NCBI GenBank assembly: GCA_025506515.1
Contig: CM046444.1
Location: 74,568,192 to 74,632,191, forward strand
Reading direction: 5' to 3'
Length of the DNA: 64,000 nt
Origin: Flaveria trinervia
Lineage: Eukaryota; Streptophyta; Magnoliopsida; Asterales; Asteraceae
The translations under genes were made by a program, and so were the position numbers. Below, in pieces: positions 10,409 through 20,450 of this stretch. Numbering within the stretch: the first letter of the stretch is position 1; each line of letters begins with the position of its first letter. The notes beneath the pieces are model-generated. The model worked only from the letters and a program-made list of their open reading frames with translations. It was not told where the DNA came from and made no database searches.

Positions 10409-11276
10409 TGTTGGATCAAGGGGAAGGCTGGTGCAACCAAAACCAAATCACTTAGACAAATTTTGGTGCAACTCACAAAGGACTTTCAAAGCTAAATATG
10501 GGCCTTTCGATGGAAATAGAGTTCTTCTGAAGACAATGTAAAAGTTTTACTTCTAAAGACAAACTCTACTTCCGAATACAATGTACTCACTTCGGAAGAT
10601 CAAATCTTAGAAGAAAAGATCACAAGTAAACATAGGAAGTATGAAGAATAGAAGAAGTCCATCAAGCCTCAGAAGAAGTAGCCTCTTCTAAAGTATAAGT
10701 GGCTTCAGAAGTACTTGTTCTTCTGAAGCCATTTAACCTTCGAAAGACACTGCTAAGAACCAGTGGACATACGTATGGTCTCTGACACTCTGCTGCAGAC
10801 CTCTAATACTGCATGGTGTTTTCCTAAAAGGCCATGTAGTTAACCATAATTTATTCCACTATTCACTTTTTATGTTAGTACAAGTTACCAAAATTAGTTG
10901 GTGACTAAAGATAAGTCATGGACATGTCATGACTACCATATCTTAGATAAGACTTTATCTAAGATACCTTAAACAATAGCTTTATAATATTTGCTTTAGT
11001 TAGAGGATTCCAGCTTGTATCAAAGTATATTCGGCTGTAGGGAGTATTATATATAGTTTCTCATTGTAACTCATAACATCATGCTTGTAAGAGTCTTGAA
11101 ATACTTTGAGTTGAGAAGCAATATATGCAAGTACCTTGAAAATTATCTTTGTGTTCTTTGTTACTTATTATATTACTATCAACTCTTAGAATATACTCTT
11201 CTTCATTTAATCTGAGTGTAACGTAAGTGAGTTTGAGAGAAAAACCAAGTGTCAAGTGACAAAAACCGATCCTACA
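10409..11276 (+). repeat. 5' LTR of element D (left end approximate)
   Basis: The right end is well fixed: CCGATCCTACA is followed at once by a primer-binding site. A TATA box (ATTATATATAG) is near 11046-11056. The left part (10,500-10,760) is rich in CTTCTGAAG/CTTCGGAAG words, the family-2 motif. The left end is tentative: TGTTGGATC at 10409 follows CATAG, close to CATAT after the split LTR at 39632, but this is one mismatch from a TSD and the two LTRs differ strongly. Confidence 0.6.
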
Positions 11277-11290
11277 ATTGGTATTAGAGC
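11277..11290 (+). other. Primer-binding site of element D
   Basis: ATTGGTATTAGAGC directly after the LTR matches the plant tRNA-iMet complement TGGTATCAGAGC with one C-to-T change. It is where the tRNA primes minus-strand synthesis. Confidence 0.85.
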
Positions 11291-11365
11291 ATTTTAAGCT
11301 CTTGATTGTGAGATCTTACCATCCCAATCAACCTGTTTTTCACTCCTCCTTACACCACACTCAAA

Positions 11366-12655
11366 ATGGCCCTCAACAAGTCTGAAGTAGAGATAGGAAC
11401 AATGACTAAAGCTCCTATCATCACCCCTGAAAACTTCAGGCCATGGAGCAGATGCATGTAAGGCTTCATCAAGTATCAAGACAACAAGATGTGGTATTCT
11501 ATTGTCAATGGGCCGTATAAACCCACGGTGGCAACACCTGGTGGAAATGATGCTATGATAGAGAAGGCTATTGAAGACTACTCTGATGGGGACTGGAAGA
11601 AGATGGATGTTGACGGCAATGCAATGACTATTCTTAGGACTGCAATACCCAACTCCATCATGGTGGGCTTTGAGCATTGCAAGTCAACTAAAGAACTGTT
11701 TGATGCACTTGCTCAAATGTACTCTAGCTCAAATGACTCCAAAAAGGACTCACTGAAGCACCAGTTTGAGAACTTCACCTATATTGCTGGAGAGACTCTC
11801 AGTCAGCAATATTTCAGGTACATGGATCTTATTTCTTCTCTTCAGTCTATGAAGATTACTCCTGAACTTCTAGACCTCACAAGAAAGTTCATGAGTGCTC
11901 TTCTTAATGAGTGGGAATTCTACTGTGTCTCTATCAAGAGAACAGAAAATATGAACACCCTCTTCATGACCGAACTCTATGGCATCCTTGATGGATACCG
12001 TTTGGAGATGGAGAGTAAGAAAGGGCATGAGACAAGCTGACCCCTGAGTCTTCCTGCTAGAAACTCCTTGATGGTTGATGAAGGCTCAGGACCCACACAA
12101 CCTCGATAGTACCTGACTTACACCCGGCAACCATCCTGCTCATCTGGACCATACATCACATTTCCTGAGACTCTAAGGTCTCAACAGGCTCAGCATAGTT
12201 CCTTTCAGGACAACAATGCCTTTTTCTCAGGAAATGGACACCCTAGTGATTTTTAGTACTGCTTTGATGATCTAGAGTGCTTCAATCCAGATGATGTGGA
12301 GTACGTGGACATTGTCCAACAAATGGCTCTTTTAACCTATAGAGCAAATAAGTTCTTTAAGAGAACTGGAAGGCAATTTCTCAAAAACCCAACTAACAAT
12401 TGGGTTTGACAAAACCAAGGCCAAATGTTATAACTGTAACTAGCATGGTCATTTTTCAAGGGAATGCAAGATTCCCAAGCCAAATCCAGGAACCCCATAG
12501 GCCTCCACACATCCCTCTACATCAAAGCCCACTAGAAAGTTGACAGAAATAACTACAATGGCTCAAGAAGTTGACCAGAGCTTTATGGTACAAGATGTGA
12601 CTCCTGCTCAAGCACTCATGGTAGGCACAGATGATAGTTAGGTATATGAAAATCT
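11366..12655 (+). pseudogene. Element D gag, N-terminal part with first zinc knuckle
   Basis: The ATG at 11366, about 75 nt after the PBS, opens MALNKSEVEIGTMTKAP, followed by PENFRPWSRCM and a TAG at about 11459. The frame goes on through WYSIVNGPYKP, AIEDYSDGDWKKMDVDGNA and LFDALAQMYSSSNDSKKDSL to 12040. A copia capsid-like domain (UBN2/DUF4219 type by memory) is evident. The zinc knuckle CX2CX4HX4C is at 12426-12467 (CYNC..HGHFSREC), with a TAG replacing the residue before His, probably CAG to TAG. Gag forms the particle and binds RNA. Several stops make it inactive. Confidence 0.85.
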
Positions 12656-13990
12656 CTAAACTCCTGCATGTATTTCTAAGGTTAAACTGTATCAAGACTA
12701 CAGTATGGAAATCAAATCCAATATTGAGTCTCTAAATGTTTTAAAATCTGAATTTAAAAGTGCTGAATCTGACTATCAAAGAAAAATTGAAGTGTTGGAG
12801 AAAATTGTGTCCTTGTTAAAACAAGAAAATACAAACTACAAGAATCAATTAAAGGATTTAATATCCAAATTGTTTGAGGCCCAAGTCCAGCTTGTCACTA
12901 CTGAGGCTCAAGCCAGGAAGTATGCTATTTTTGAGCAGAACTTCCAAACTATTATTGTATCATCCTCCCACTCCAAAATTTGTTATCAAAACAAAGAAGG
13001 GTTGAGGACCAATGAAATTGCTCCACCACATTCTTATGAATCCATAAGATAACCTAGATGTGGTACTAAAGAGCAAGAGGTTCCATCTACTGACCCATTT
13101 TCACTTAAGTTGATGGATGATTCAATAATAAAGGCTAGCACAGGGAAGGAACACGTAAATAAACCCACCTCTCCCAATGAAGATCAAATCCTAACCACCA
13201 AATCATTAAGAAGCAGAGCTAAAGTAGCAAGAAGAACTACTAAGAAAGTGGCAAAGTCCAAGCTAATGATTGACCCAAAACAAAAGGGTGTATTCATCTC
13301 AGCTAGATTCCAAGTGGTAGGTAACTCTAACCCATGAAAGGAGTGTACTACCAACACTCCCGTCCTACCAAAGGATCTAAAGTTAAGGGGAAAGGTTGCT
13401 GATAAAGAGAAAAAGAACCAGAAACAACAATCCTCAAGTTCCCAAAAGACTAACATCGCATGCATAATGTGTGGTCTGCAAAACCACATGGCTAAAGATT
13501 GTTTCTATAATCCTACTAGCACAAATTATGCAAATAATGTTAAGAAAGAAGGAGTCAGGGATGGTTTCTCATTTGGACCCTATCAAATGGTGCAAGTGAT
13601 GAAAAATGGAAAGCTGGTTTCCGACGCTAGGTTGATTTCGGAAGAAAATTCTTCTTCCAAAGGAAAAATGGATTCTGAAGCTAATGTTGTTAAAAATGAA
13701 AGGAACAAAAGAGCTCCCTTGAAACCACCCCAAAAGAATACTGCTTCAGAAGAAAAGGCGGTGAAGGGTTCTTCCGAAAAGAAAGAAGCTTCGGAAGAAT
13801 GCCATACTATGCAAGCCTGAAAATGACCAACCAAAAGATGGATTGGAAGATCAAGAAGGATGCTACAGCCCAAACCACTTCTTCAAAAACATCCATTGAA
13901 CCCCCATGCTTAACCATTGATTCATATATGTCACTATCATTAGAAGAACCCAAGACCAACAAGGCTTGGGTATCTAATCAAAACTAATCA
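12656..13990 (+). pseudogene. Element D gag C-terminus: coiled coil, basic linker, second zinc knuckle
   Basis: 12705-13052 encodes a heptad-rich coiled coil (IESLNVLKSEFKSAE, EKIVSLLKQENTNYKNQL) ending in CYQNKEGLRTNEIAPPH, the conserved tail seen in element C as CYQNKQGLGSNDIAPPY. A Lys/Arg-rich linker follows, then a second CX2CX4HX4C knuckle at 13461-13502 (CIMCGLQNHMAKDC). Between about 13605 and 13800 the coding DNA is dense in TTCGGAAG/TTCCGAA words, the same motif as in family-2 LTRs. Stops and frameshifts are scattered. Confidence 0.75.
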
Positions 13991-14019
13991 TCTCATCTTG
14001 TGTGCAGGGACAACCATAT

Positions 14020-14555
14020 GACAAGAATAACAAAGTCTAGATTATGGATGGTGGATGCTCTAGGCACATGACAGGGAATAGATCTCTCCTTCAACAATTT
14101 CAACATTATGATGGAGGTCCTGTTCAGTTCGGAGGTGAGGCCGGAGAAAATATTTCTGGCGGAGGAAATATATCCAATGGAAAGTTAAAAGTTGACCAAG
14201 TTAACTTTGTCAAACAGCTTGACCACAATTTGTTAAGTGTTTCTTAGTTTTGTGATCAGAAGCATCAAATGCTTTTCACAAAACATGGGTGCATTATCCT
14301 CAAACCTGGGATGAAAATTCCTTTGGAATTGGTGCTTCTTAGATCTCCCAGGAAAGGGGATATGTACAAAATAGATATGAACAATGCTTCCCCAATGGGT
14401 GAAGTATCATGCTTTCTTTCCAAAGTTGATAGTGATGAGTCAATACTTTGGCATAAACGTATGTGTCATGTAAATTTTAAGACAATGAATAAACTGGCTA
14501 AAAATAACTTGGTACATGGTTTGCCTAAAAAGGAATTTTTCTGCAAAGATAACTG
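14020..14555 (+). pseudogene. Element D protease and GAG-pre-integrase domain
   Basis: The aspartic protease motif reads MDGGCSRHMTG at 14044-14076; the usual D-S/T-G has become D-G-G, and a TAG sits just before the Met. It continues with DQVNFVKQLDHNLLSVS, a TAG at 14245, and then the GAG-pre-integrase segment (LRSPRKGDMYKIDM, ILWHKRMCHVNFKTMNKLAKN, GLPKKEF) ending at CKDNC, the start of the HHCC zinc site. At about 14556 the sequence becomes an LTR; the catalytic integrase core, RT and RNase H are missing. Confidence 0.82.
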
Positions 14556-14669
14556 TGTTACAAAGTCTATCATGCATGCTACACAAGTACATTAAAGAAG
14601 AAGCTTAGAAAGTTTCACACATGAAACAGAAAATACACTAAGTGTGAAATCTTCCGAAGCCAAGACCTT
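14556..14669 (+). repeat. Family-2 LTR, left piece (interrupted by element E)
   Basis: Begins TGTTACAAAGTCT and continues CATGCATGC...AAGTTTCACACATG...CTAAGTGTGAAATCTTCCGAAGCC. This matches the complement of the LTR of element C (61369-62155), which has CATGCATGC, GGAAGTTTCACACC and CTAAGTGTAAAATCTTCCGAAGCC in the same order. The rest is at 38979-39631, displaced by the 24.3-kb insertion of E. Confidence 0.7.
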
Positions 14670-15463
14670 TGTAAGGATCGGGATCTAGTTTGATCAATTA
14701 GATTAAGATTTGCAGCGGAATAGCACAAGAATTAGATGAAATTTAAGCAAAAATAATATGAATTTTCAATCAAACAGTGTGGTTATAGAGAGAGAAAGTT
14801 TTCTGCAAAGAGAATGTTTTCATTCACGCACACGCTTCGGTTACAAGGAAATTAGGTCAACATTCCTTTTATAAAGGAATGTGACATCAGCTGACGTCAC
14901 TTGATAGTGACAGCTAACTGATTTATACAAATAACTGAAAGTAAACTAAACTACTGAAGATGTCCACAACAACTGAGGACACCTTCACAAAAAAACTAAG
15001 TACAAGCTAACATTACAACTACTGAAGTTATAACATCTGAAGTGTAAGAACTTCAGATGTTTTACATAATATAAAACTACTGATTACAAACTACTGATTA
15101 CAAACTATTGAAAAGTAAACCATCACAACAGCTGAAGTAAACTACTTCAGCTGTTGTGACAACCTTTGAGAACTTGGTCTTCAGACTTTGTCTTCAGCAG
15201 TTGTCTTCAGACTTTGTCTTCAGACTTTGTCTTCAGTTGTGTCTTCAGACTTTGTCTTCAGACTTTGTCTTCAGACTTTGTCTTCAGACTTTGTCTTCAG
15301 ACTTTGTCTTCAGACTTTGTCTTCAGACTTTGTCTTCAGACTTTGTCTTCAGACTTTGTCTTCAGACTTTGTCTACAGCTGTTGTAGACCACTTCAGTTG
15401 TTTTGATGTTTGTGGGACTTAAAGGTTTTTCTGATCTGGCTCATTGGTTCTTTTGGTCCAACA
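14670..15463 (-). repeat. 3' LTR of element E (794 bp)
   Basis: Plus-strand ends are TGTAAGGATCGGG and TTTTGGTCCAACA, matching 38290-38978. It is 105 bp longer than its partner, mainly from expansion of a 13-bp tandem repeat (15178-15373). A TATA-centred near-palindrome CATTCCTTTTATAAAGGAATG is at 14861-14881 and TGACGTCA at 14892-14899. Insertion site and PPT (15464-15478) set its boundaries. Confidence 0.93.
15178..15373. repeat. 13-bp minisatellite CTTCAGACTTTGT in LTR
   Basis: About 15 copies in all, of which about ten from 15241 on are uninterrupted and essentially identical. The 5' LTR of the same element has only a few scattered units (38785-38890). The unit is a variant of the CTTCAG word typical of this family. 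It creates long spurious ORFs in all three plus frames. Confidence 0.92.
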
Positions 15464-15478
15464 AACTCCCCCTGAACC
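15464..15478 (-). other. Polypurine tract of element E
   Basis: AACTCCCCCTGAACC on the plus strand, i.e. GGTTCAGGGGGAGTT directly before the 3' LTR start TGTTGGACC on the minus strand. Confidence 0.88.
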
Positions 15479-15554
15479 AATGTAGCCAAAACCTTTAAGA
15501 TTATTAAAGTCCCACTTATTGGCATAAACATTTTCTGGATCAGCTCATAAATCT

Positions 15555-18500
15555 TCAAATTAAGCTCAGGCCAGGGAAGAGGTTTGAGAAAGTTTGATTG
15601 GCAAAGGATGAATGGGAACTCTGTCTTGGTGAATTGGACACAGAGCTGTTATCCCATCCATGAGACATACTTCCCAATGATGAGTCTGTAAGACTCTCTG
15701 ACATAGGCCTCAAGGAATACACCTTGTTCTTCCATTGTGAGTTCTTCAGCTTCACTTTCAAAGAAGAACTCAGGCCCATAGTACTCTGCTAAGTACTTAA
15801 CATTCTTTCCATTCTTTAGCTCCACAGTAGTTATTTCTCTGTATGCAAACTTATCAGGATGAGTGCCTTCAAGTAACAACTAGACCTCATTTCTTCTTAT
15901 CTCTTCAAGCTTCTTGTAGATCAACCCCTTCTTTACCATTCTGTTTTCTAGTAAAGTTTATGGAGTCATCTTAGACTTGTAAGCTCTTTTGAAGTCATCA
16001 AGGATTTCCCAGGGTGACAATACAATGGACAGCATTAGCACAACATCTACAATCTTTTTCACTTGGCCATTGTATCTACTTGGAATCTTCTTTTTATGAA
16101 TTCTGTCACTTACTCTGGGGTCAGGCCAAATTCTCACTCTCTCTTTCTGATATTGAAATATGAATCTGAGAGCATACAACCTCTGAGCGTGTTTCTTCAT
16201 AGCTTGTATGGATGAAGACTTAGGAAACTCTTTATCAACCATCCTTAAGAGCTGCTCATCATGTTGTTTGTGTTGTTCTTCTTCTTCAAGTTTGACTTTT
16301 ACCATTTTCCTTTAGATGTCAGGTGTGATTATTGTTGGTTGACTCCTGGGCTCAGACATCTTTATTTTAAGAACAACAGAGATTGGCAGACTATCATCCT
16401 CATCATCATCTTCTTCTTCTTCCATCCTCAACACCCTTCTCTTCCTCTTGGGTGCATCATTTGTTGTGGTTGGAGTAGGTTTCTTGGGTAAAGGAGTTGG
16501 TTTTAAGGGTTGTGAAATTGGTTGTTTTGGTTTGGGAGATTGTACAGGCTACTTTAGCATCTTGGTTGTGAGTGAAGCTTTGGATAACTTTGCCATATCA
16601 GACCTTTTACCAGCACCAGCTTCATCAAGAGCTTCTATGATCAATCCTTTGTTGAATACTTCAGAAGAACAGATTCTGGTGGTGATCTCCAAAATACTGT
16701 CTCTGGACCATGACTTCACTTCAATGATTGATCTTCCCAAATGCTTTGATATGAATCTTGTCATAGCTTCCATCCTTTCCCTTTCTTTCTCACTCCAACT
16801 TGCCCATCTATGTTCAATCTCTTGAATCTCTAGCCTTCTGATTTCAGAGTCAAGTTTCGTTGTGTCAAAACCGTGTCTTAATAGTTGATCAATGATCTTA
16901 TCCATAGATCTGCTATGTTGCTCATCAGCTTCTTTGATCAGGTCTTCTAACTTTTTCTCATCTTCAGTCTGTTCAGCACTCTTCTTTCTCTTGTATGTGA
17001 TCATCTCCTTTTCTTTCTTCTCTTTTTCTTCTTCCTCTTCAACTCTCTTTCTTTTGTCTACTTTCACTGACTTAGACTCCCCCTTTTTGGTTGCACTGGG
17101 TTCAGGGGTTTGAATGTCAGAAAATCTCTTAGAAACAACACTATCAACTAAGGTTTGAAGATTTGAGGAAAGCCTCTCATCAATGGCTTGATGCACAATG
17201 TTAGTAATGATGGAAGTGATGAGAGGTAAGGAGGATTGAAAGGCAGTAACCATTTGCTCAGAAGGGTTCTGTCCCTGAGAAATGGTGCCTGAATCAGAGG
17301 TGGTGGCATTGTTGTTGGGAGTGGCTTAGTGTTTGGAGAGCTTCAGAAGAAACTACCACCTGGAGGTGAATTTGGGCAGATGGACTTGATTCTTGTGACA
17401 TTTTGGCAAGCAGTTCTTGTAGTCTGCATACCTCAGTCTCAAGAATGGTGTTGTGGGCTAGAATATCAAAGAAAAAGCCCAGGTCATCATCAGTCTTTGC
17501 TGAATCATCTGACCACCTGATTAAATCAGGATGAACATGTGCTGAGTGTAGATCAGTATTCACATGTGCCCCTATTTCTTGGAACTGGGGACTTCCTGCC
17601 TTAGGATTTTCCTTCATTGGTAGTTGCCTCTAGTGAGGACTTAGAAATGATACCACCTTCATCCTGGTCATGTGCTAAAACAGGAGAAGAGGCAGCCTCA
17701 CCAGATGTTCGAATCTCCTCCTCTACACAGAGATATTGAACTCTGTAATCCCTGTGCTATGGGTTATCAGCCACATTATAATCCTCTCCCTCAACTGTTG
17801 AGGTTTTCCCAGTGGTAATAGGTTTCTGGAGAGGGTTAGAGGAATGTAGTTGAGTCAGCACTTGTGCAATAACCTCAGTTGGGCTTGTAGGGGTGGCTTC
17901 GGTGGGAGATAAGTGTGAAGAGGATTGCACCTGGGGGTAAATGGTGCTCTTCAATGGCAATCTTCTCAAGTGAGAGAGATTCCAATAATGTGGTTTCGCC
18001 ATTATTGGTTGCATCAGGATCCTATTAAGAGGATACCTGAGCAGTTTCAGCTGGTAGAGTCTTGAAAACTACAGGGGGATTACTACCCACAGTTTCATCC
18101 TGCCTTTGTGTTGCAGGGGCATCATCAGGGGATTCAACTCCCTGAGTAGCCTTTTTGATTTGTTTGGATTGTGGTTTGGAGGGGACTTTGGATCTAGAGG
18201 ATGAAGCTGTGGGTTCCTTCTACTTGGGTTTTAGCAGTTTGGTAGCCTCTTTGAGTTGTGGGTCAGAGTTGTGCCTGGAGTATACCTTTGGCAAAACTAC
18301 CATAGCAGGGACTCCAAGGCCAACAGGGCCATCAGATTTTAATTGATTTATGATTATGGCCATAAGAAACCTTGGATATAATAACCATCTGTTAGCCACA
18401 GGTTTCATTGCCAGATCTTTTAATTCCAAAAATATAATTTCAGAAAAATTTAAGCTTTGGCGTTCAAGAATAGAATACAATACCTGTTGCCACCTGGATG

Positions 18501-18968
18501 ACATTTGATCCAATAAAGAGGATTTGGGGCAAGGTAGACATTGATCATGTGAAAGATTAGGCGTTTAGCATCATGGAAGTGCTTCTTCAGAATGGTGGTA
18601 GCACTTAGGTCGCCCTCATACCCATGGTTGATGAATGATAGATCAGTGATGCCCTTTGGGTATTTGGTGACGAAGGTGGCATCATTCAGATCTAGGGTTT
18701 GGTCAATGATAGCTGGAGTTACGACCACCTTCTTCTGGTTTACAAACGACTGGAGAGTGATCGCGACATCATTCTCACCAGTATGGACAGTTACATTTGT
18801 CCAGAATTGGCGAAGGGTATCGGGAAAGATGGTTGGATTTAGAAGAAAAGCAGTTTGATACGTGGAATCAACCATCAGATTAATGGCAGCATCAAACTTA
18901 GTCCAAAAGGCCGATTTTGTGAAGTAGGCAACACAATTGTGTTGTGGTTTGATTTGCATGGTCGCCAT
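15555..18968 (-). pseudogene. Element E additional ORF (aORF), frameshifted
   Basis: ATG at 18968 opens MATMQIKPQHNCVAYFTKSA, then TAFLLNPTIFPDTLRQFW, VVVTPAIIDQTLDL and DLSATTILKKHF (N-terminal domain to about 18450). 18513-18220 gives SSRWQQVLYSILERQSLNF and ELKDLAMKP...RWLLYPRF. Pro/Ser-rich linkers follow, then a segment at 17253-16549 with a basic KRKRVEEEEEKEKKEKE tract and SEIRRLEIQEIEHRWASW, FISKHLGRSIIEVKSW, ITTRICSSE. The C-terminal part (16305-15555) has ERVRIWPDPRVSDRIHKKKI, ITTVELKNGKNVKYLAEYYG and EAYVRESYRLIIGK. About six frame breaks. No known fold recognised; same module order as in F and A. Function unknown. Confidence 0.82.
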
Positions 18969-19502
18969 TAATGGAAGATGAACGTTCGGAAAACGACTTA
19001 TGAAAAGTTTGAAGTTAGGGTTAGGTATTTATAGGTTATGAAACAGCTAAAAGAAAACAACTGAAAGTTTTGGTGTTAGTCATCAGTTGTTAGAAAACGA
19101 CTGAAGACATGTTTTAACTTTCAGATGTTGTAAACAACTAAAGACTTGGTGTTAGTCATCAGTAGTTTGAAACTACTGAAGACTCGATTGTGGCATCAAT
19201 TGTTTTGAAATGAAATAGCAGTTGTTTGAAACAACTGAAGAATAAAATTGCTCATCAGTTGTTGTCGTCAATTCACAGATCTCAGTTGTTTCATTTGACC
19301 TTAACACTTACTCAGCAGATTATCTGATTTTCAGATGTTTCATTGGCCATCAGTACTTATCTGTTAGAACAGACATTAGTAGTTGTAACCACATCAGTAC
19401 TTTTCAACAAATAAAGTACTTCAGTACTTTTAAGTAATTTAGTCTTCAGTAGTTATGAAAACTGCTGAAGATAAAATAACATATCAGTACTTATTTTTGA
19501 CA
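18969..19502 (-). other. Element E spacer upstream of aORF, with hairpin motifs
   Basis: No ORF. From about 19030 to 19500 short inverted repeats recur, e.g. CAGTAGTTTGAAACTACTG (19160-19178) with flanks GTTAGTCATCAG and GAAGAC. Interrupted at 19507 by element F; the remainder next to RNase H is at about 31900-31970. Confidence 0.75.
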
Positions 19503-19507
19503 GCTGT

Positions 19508-20337
19508 TGTTAGGATCTCAGCTCTTGGTTTAATCGATTGAATAATATAGCAGCGGAATAGCTCAGAATTAGACAAATTCAAACAAGAACATTCGATATA
19601 AGGCGATAAAAGAATGTTGTTATAGAGAGAGAAATATCCGACAAAAGGAATATTGCATTAAGATTGTCGGCCTCAAAGGCACGATTACAGGTGAGTCGTC
19701 CTTCCTTATAAAGGAAAGAATGACGTAGGCTGATGTCACTTGAAAGTGACATGTAACCGTTTTATAACTACTGATGTTTAACAACTACTGAAGATGTCAA
19801 CAACTGACATCTTCTTACAAATGTTCCTAAGTGTTAAACATCTTATTTACAACTACTGAAAAACATAAAACTACTGATACTACAACAACTGAAGAACAAC
19901 CTCTTCAGTTGTTTACAAGTACTGAAAATGAAATAAAACTACTGAAAATTAAACAAACTACTGAAAGGAAAATAAAACTACTGAAGAAGAAAAACCATCA
20001 CAACAACTGAAGAAGCCCCCTTCAGCTGTTGTCATCAGCTGTTAACATCAGCTGTTGTCATCAGCTGTTAACATCAGCAGATGTCTTCAGTACTTGAACA
20101 TCAGACTTTGTCTTTCAGTTGTTGATCTTCAGTCTTTGTCTTCAGTACTTGTTGAAGTCTTCAGACTTTAGATCTTCAGCTGTTGTCTCAGTCTTTGTCT
20201 TCAGTACTTCAGAAATACTTCAGCAGTTGTATTCTTCAGACTTTGTAGAACAGCTGATCAGGTCTTCTTCAGCTGTTGTGATGACTTGTGGGACTTAGAG
20301 GTTTCTCTGATCAGGCTCATGGTTCTTTTGGTCCACA
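19508..20337 (-). repeat. 3' LTR of element F (830 bp)
   Basis: Plus-strand ends TGTTAGGATCTCAG and GGTCCACA (expected GGTCCAACA, one base lost). Compared with the 5' copy it has an extra CATCAGCTGTTGTCATCAGCTGTTAA-type unit near 20028-20085. TATA CCTTATAAAG is at about 19704-19713 and TGACG at 19721. Confidence 0.94.
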
Positions 20338-20352
20338 AACTCCCCCTGAACC
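20338..20352 (-). other. Polypurine tract of element F
   Basis: AACTCCCCCTGAACC, identical to the tract of element E, adjoining the LTR. Confidence 0.88.
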
Positions 20353-20450
20353 AATGCAGCCAAAACCTCTAAGTTATTGACGAGTCCCACTTATTTTGGC
20401 AGATAGATTGGTCTTTTTATCCTCTTGATTAGATGAGAAGTGACCCTTTT

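Noticed and set aside
15178..15373. CRISPR-like direct repeats
   Set aside because: Units are contiguous 13-mers with no spacers, within a plant LTR.
15156..15422. Overlapping plus-strand ORFs rich in DFVFRLCLQTLSS
   Set aside because: Pure translation of the 13-bp LTR minisatellite; open in three frames because the repeat has no stop.
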